A stretch of 5,980 nucleotides of DNA, from contig JAKBQS010000053.1 in the NCBI GenBank assembly GCA_021835105.1, forward strand, positions 1-5,980, written 5' to 3'. Made by a program: the position numbers and the translations under genes. The notes beneath the pieces are model-generated. The model searched no databases, was not told the origin of the DNA, and worked only from the letters and a program-made list of their open reading frames with translations. Origin of the DNA: Microcaldota archaeon (GTDB lineage: Archaea > Micrarchaeota > Micrarchaeia > Micrarchaeales > CABMGC01). Within the stretch, counting starts at the first letter, position 1; every line of letters begins with the position of its first letter. Shown piece after piece: positions 4,957 through 5,980 of this stretch.

Positions 4957-5980
4957 CTATACTACAAGCCTTAGCCTTCCGGAAGTCCTTGCCATCCCGC
5001 CTATTATCTCGCCCATCTGGACTATCGTCGAGTAGGTTATGGCAAGTATCAGCGTGGGGAAGAATAAGGTAGATAGCCAGAATGAGCTGAAAGCGGAATT
5101 GGCCTCCTGCACGTCAAGCACGAGTGGAGAACTTGGGGAGATGGCGTTCTGCTGCGCGCCATTGCCTGCGCTGTATTTGTTCACAGACGAGGTTATTGTG
5201 CTTAGCTGGCTTGTCAGAGAGGCTGAGGTGAAGTAGTATGCTACTGAAAAAAGGACGGGCATTATGAAATAGAAGCCTATCGCAGCTGCCATCATCATAC
5301 CACCGAGAGAGCGCGTTGGGAGGAGGGCCCTGAAGGCAATCCCCGGGATAAGGAAGACGGGTATTGCCGCATACATGAAGAATAAAATTATGTAGTATTG
5401 CACATACAAGGATATCAGGGCATCTACCATTAGCCCTACTACTGTTGTCACAGGCCAGTAGAAGTTGACCATTATCGGTACGGTGAGTATTTTTCCTATG
5501 TTTTTCACGCAGTCAGGTTCGAGAGGGTCTAGTTCGTTCGGAGCACATATAGTCAGCCTGAAGCTCGCATAGAATGCGTCCACTACAGCGTCATTCAGCA
5601 TGGGCACAATAAGATTCTGGGTAGCGTTTATCGTGGTGGATATGTAAGAGAGGGATGCGTTATATGGGTCTATTGGGCCTGTTATTGTTGCGGTAAACGC
5701 ACCGAATAGGGTGGCGGCTATGAGAAGGAAGAATACTGCAATTACGGCAGTAGCTGTTGCCTCATACATCTCGCCTATGGCGAATGTCCGCAGCCTCTCG
5801 TTCTTGAATATCATGGCTGTCATGAAAACTGCGGCAGCTATTGCAAACGAGAGCATCATTACTGCCAATACCACTGGCGACCATTTGTTCCATGAGTTTA
5901 TCACCTGCTGGTTTATGCTGCTGCAGTACCATGGAGCAGTTACCTTGACAAATCCGCTTGATGCGCAGTAGTTGAAGAGC
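4957..5980 (-). CDS. Polytopic membrane protein, VirB6/TrbL/CedA-like (5' end outside window)
   Basis: A GTG at 5904 could start a 315-residue protein, but the frame stays open for 25 more codons to the edge (ending ...TAPWYCSSINQQ before it), so the true start is probably beyond 5980. Numbering from that GTG, hydrophobic helices lie at about 11-33, 49-75, 145-168, 170-191, 200-225 and 275-300. Between helices 2 and 3 is a polar loop (76-140) with Cys120 and Cys132 and N-x-S/T sites at 82 and 93; the upstream extension carries two more Cys, so this face is probably extracytoplasmic with disulfides. Helices 4 and 5 are joined by a short basic turn, LLPTRSLGG (194-202). Five to seven helices with one large loop is the style of VirB6/TrbL channel proteins and archaeal CedA. 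This assignment is by topology, not a catalytic motif. Charged C-terminus RTSGRLRLVV is cytoplasmic-like. Confidence 0.7.
   Translation of the reverse strand, partial: LFNYCASSGFVKVTAPWYCSSINQQVINSWNKWSPVVLAVMMLSFAIAAAVFMTAMIFKNERLRTFAIGEMYEATATAVIAVFFLLIAATLFGAFTATITGPIDPYNASLSYISTTINATQNLIVPMLNDAVVDAFYASFRLTICAPNELDPLEPDCVKNIGKILTVPIMVNFYWPVTTVVGLMVDALISLYVQYYIILFFMYAAIPVFLIPGIAFRALLPTRSLGGMMMAAAIGFYFIMPVLFSVAYYFTSASLTSQLSTITSSVNKYSAGNGAQQNAISPSSPLVLDVQEANSAFSSFWLSTLFFPTLILAITYSTIVQMGEIIGGMARTSGRLRLVV

Noticed and set aside
1..5980. tRNA, rRNA, CRISPR array, insertion sequence or attachment site
   Set aside because: No regularly spaced repeats, cloverleaf-like segments, rRNA core sequences, transposase motifs or terminal inverted repeats were seen on either strand.

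Overview
The window looks archaeal. Each gene whose upstream region is visible has an A/T-rich TATA-like box 27-42 bases before its start codon, and two of the leaders are predicted to be very short. Two further starts have a partial archaeal Shine-Dalgarno match (GGTGGAG, AAAGGT). ATA and AGG codons are common, and GTG is used as a start. The style of the proteins (orphan, highly helical, with small membrane proteins) suggests a DPANN archaeon, perhaps Micrarchaeota/ARMAN-like. That placement is inference from protein style, not from a marker gene.

Layout, left to right. The first 16 codons of a leftward gene enter at the left edge (50 to 1). Overlapping its ribosome binding site is the end of a leftward 280-residue gene (904-62): a two-helix membrane hairpin followed by a domain that resembles the N-terminal, non-ATPase part of VirB4-type proteins of type IV secretion/conjugation. 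A 137-base divergent control region (905-1041) has two TATA-like boxes back to back and a perfect 6-bp inverted repeat between them. Rightward from it runs a 511-residue, strongly basic, membrane-anchored orphan protein (1042-2577). Next is a rightward Nudix-like gene (2731-3233) that is interrupted by a frameshift at an A5 run and has a degenerate Nudix box. Converging on it is a leftward, soluble, helical protein of about 510 residues with no Cys or Trp (4869-3337). At the right edge is a leftward polytopic membrane protein (5980-4957) with a VirB6/TrbL/CedA-like look; its reading frame stays open to the window edge, so its true start lies outside.

The gaps 2578-2730 and 3234-3336 hold no convincing gene. 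The first contains a TATA-like box. The second separates convergent genes and shows no clear terminator.

How the genes may work together: a VirB3/VirB4-N-like membrane protein, a polytopic VirB6-like channel candidate, a basic membrane-anchored protein that could contact nucleic acid, and a large helical partner form a plausible macromolecule-transfer apparatus. It would be related in principle to archaeal Ced-type DNA import and bacterial conjugation machines. The family assignments rest on motif and topology recognition by eye. No ATPase motif is visible inside the window; the gene starting at 50 is a candidate place for one, but that is untested.
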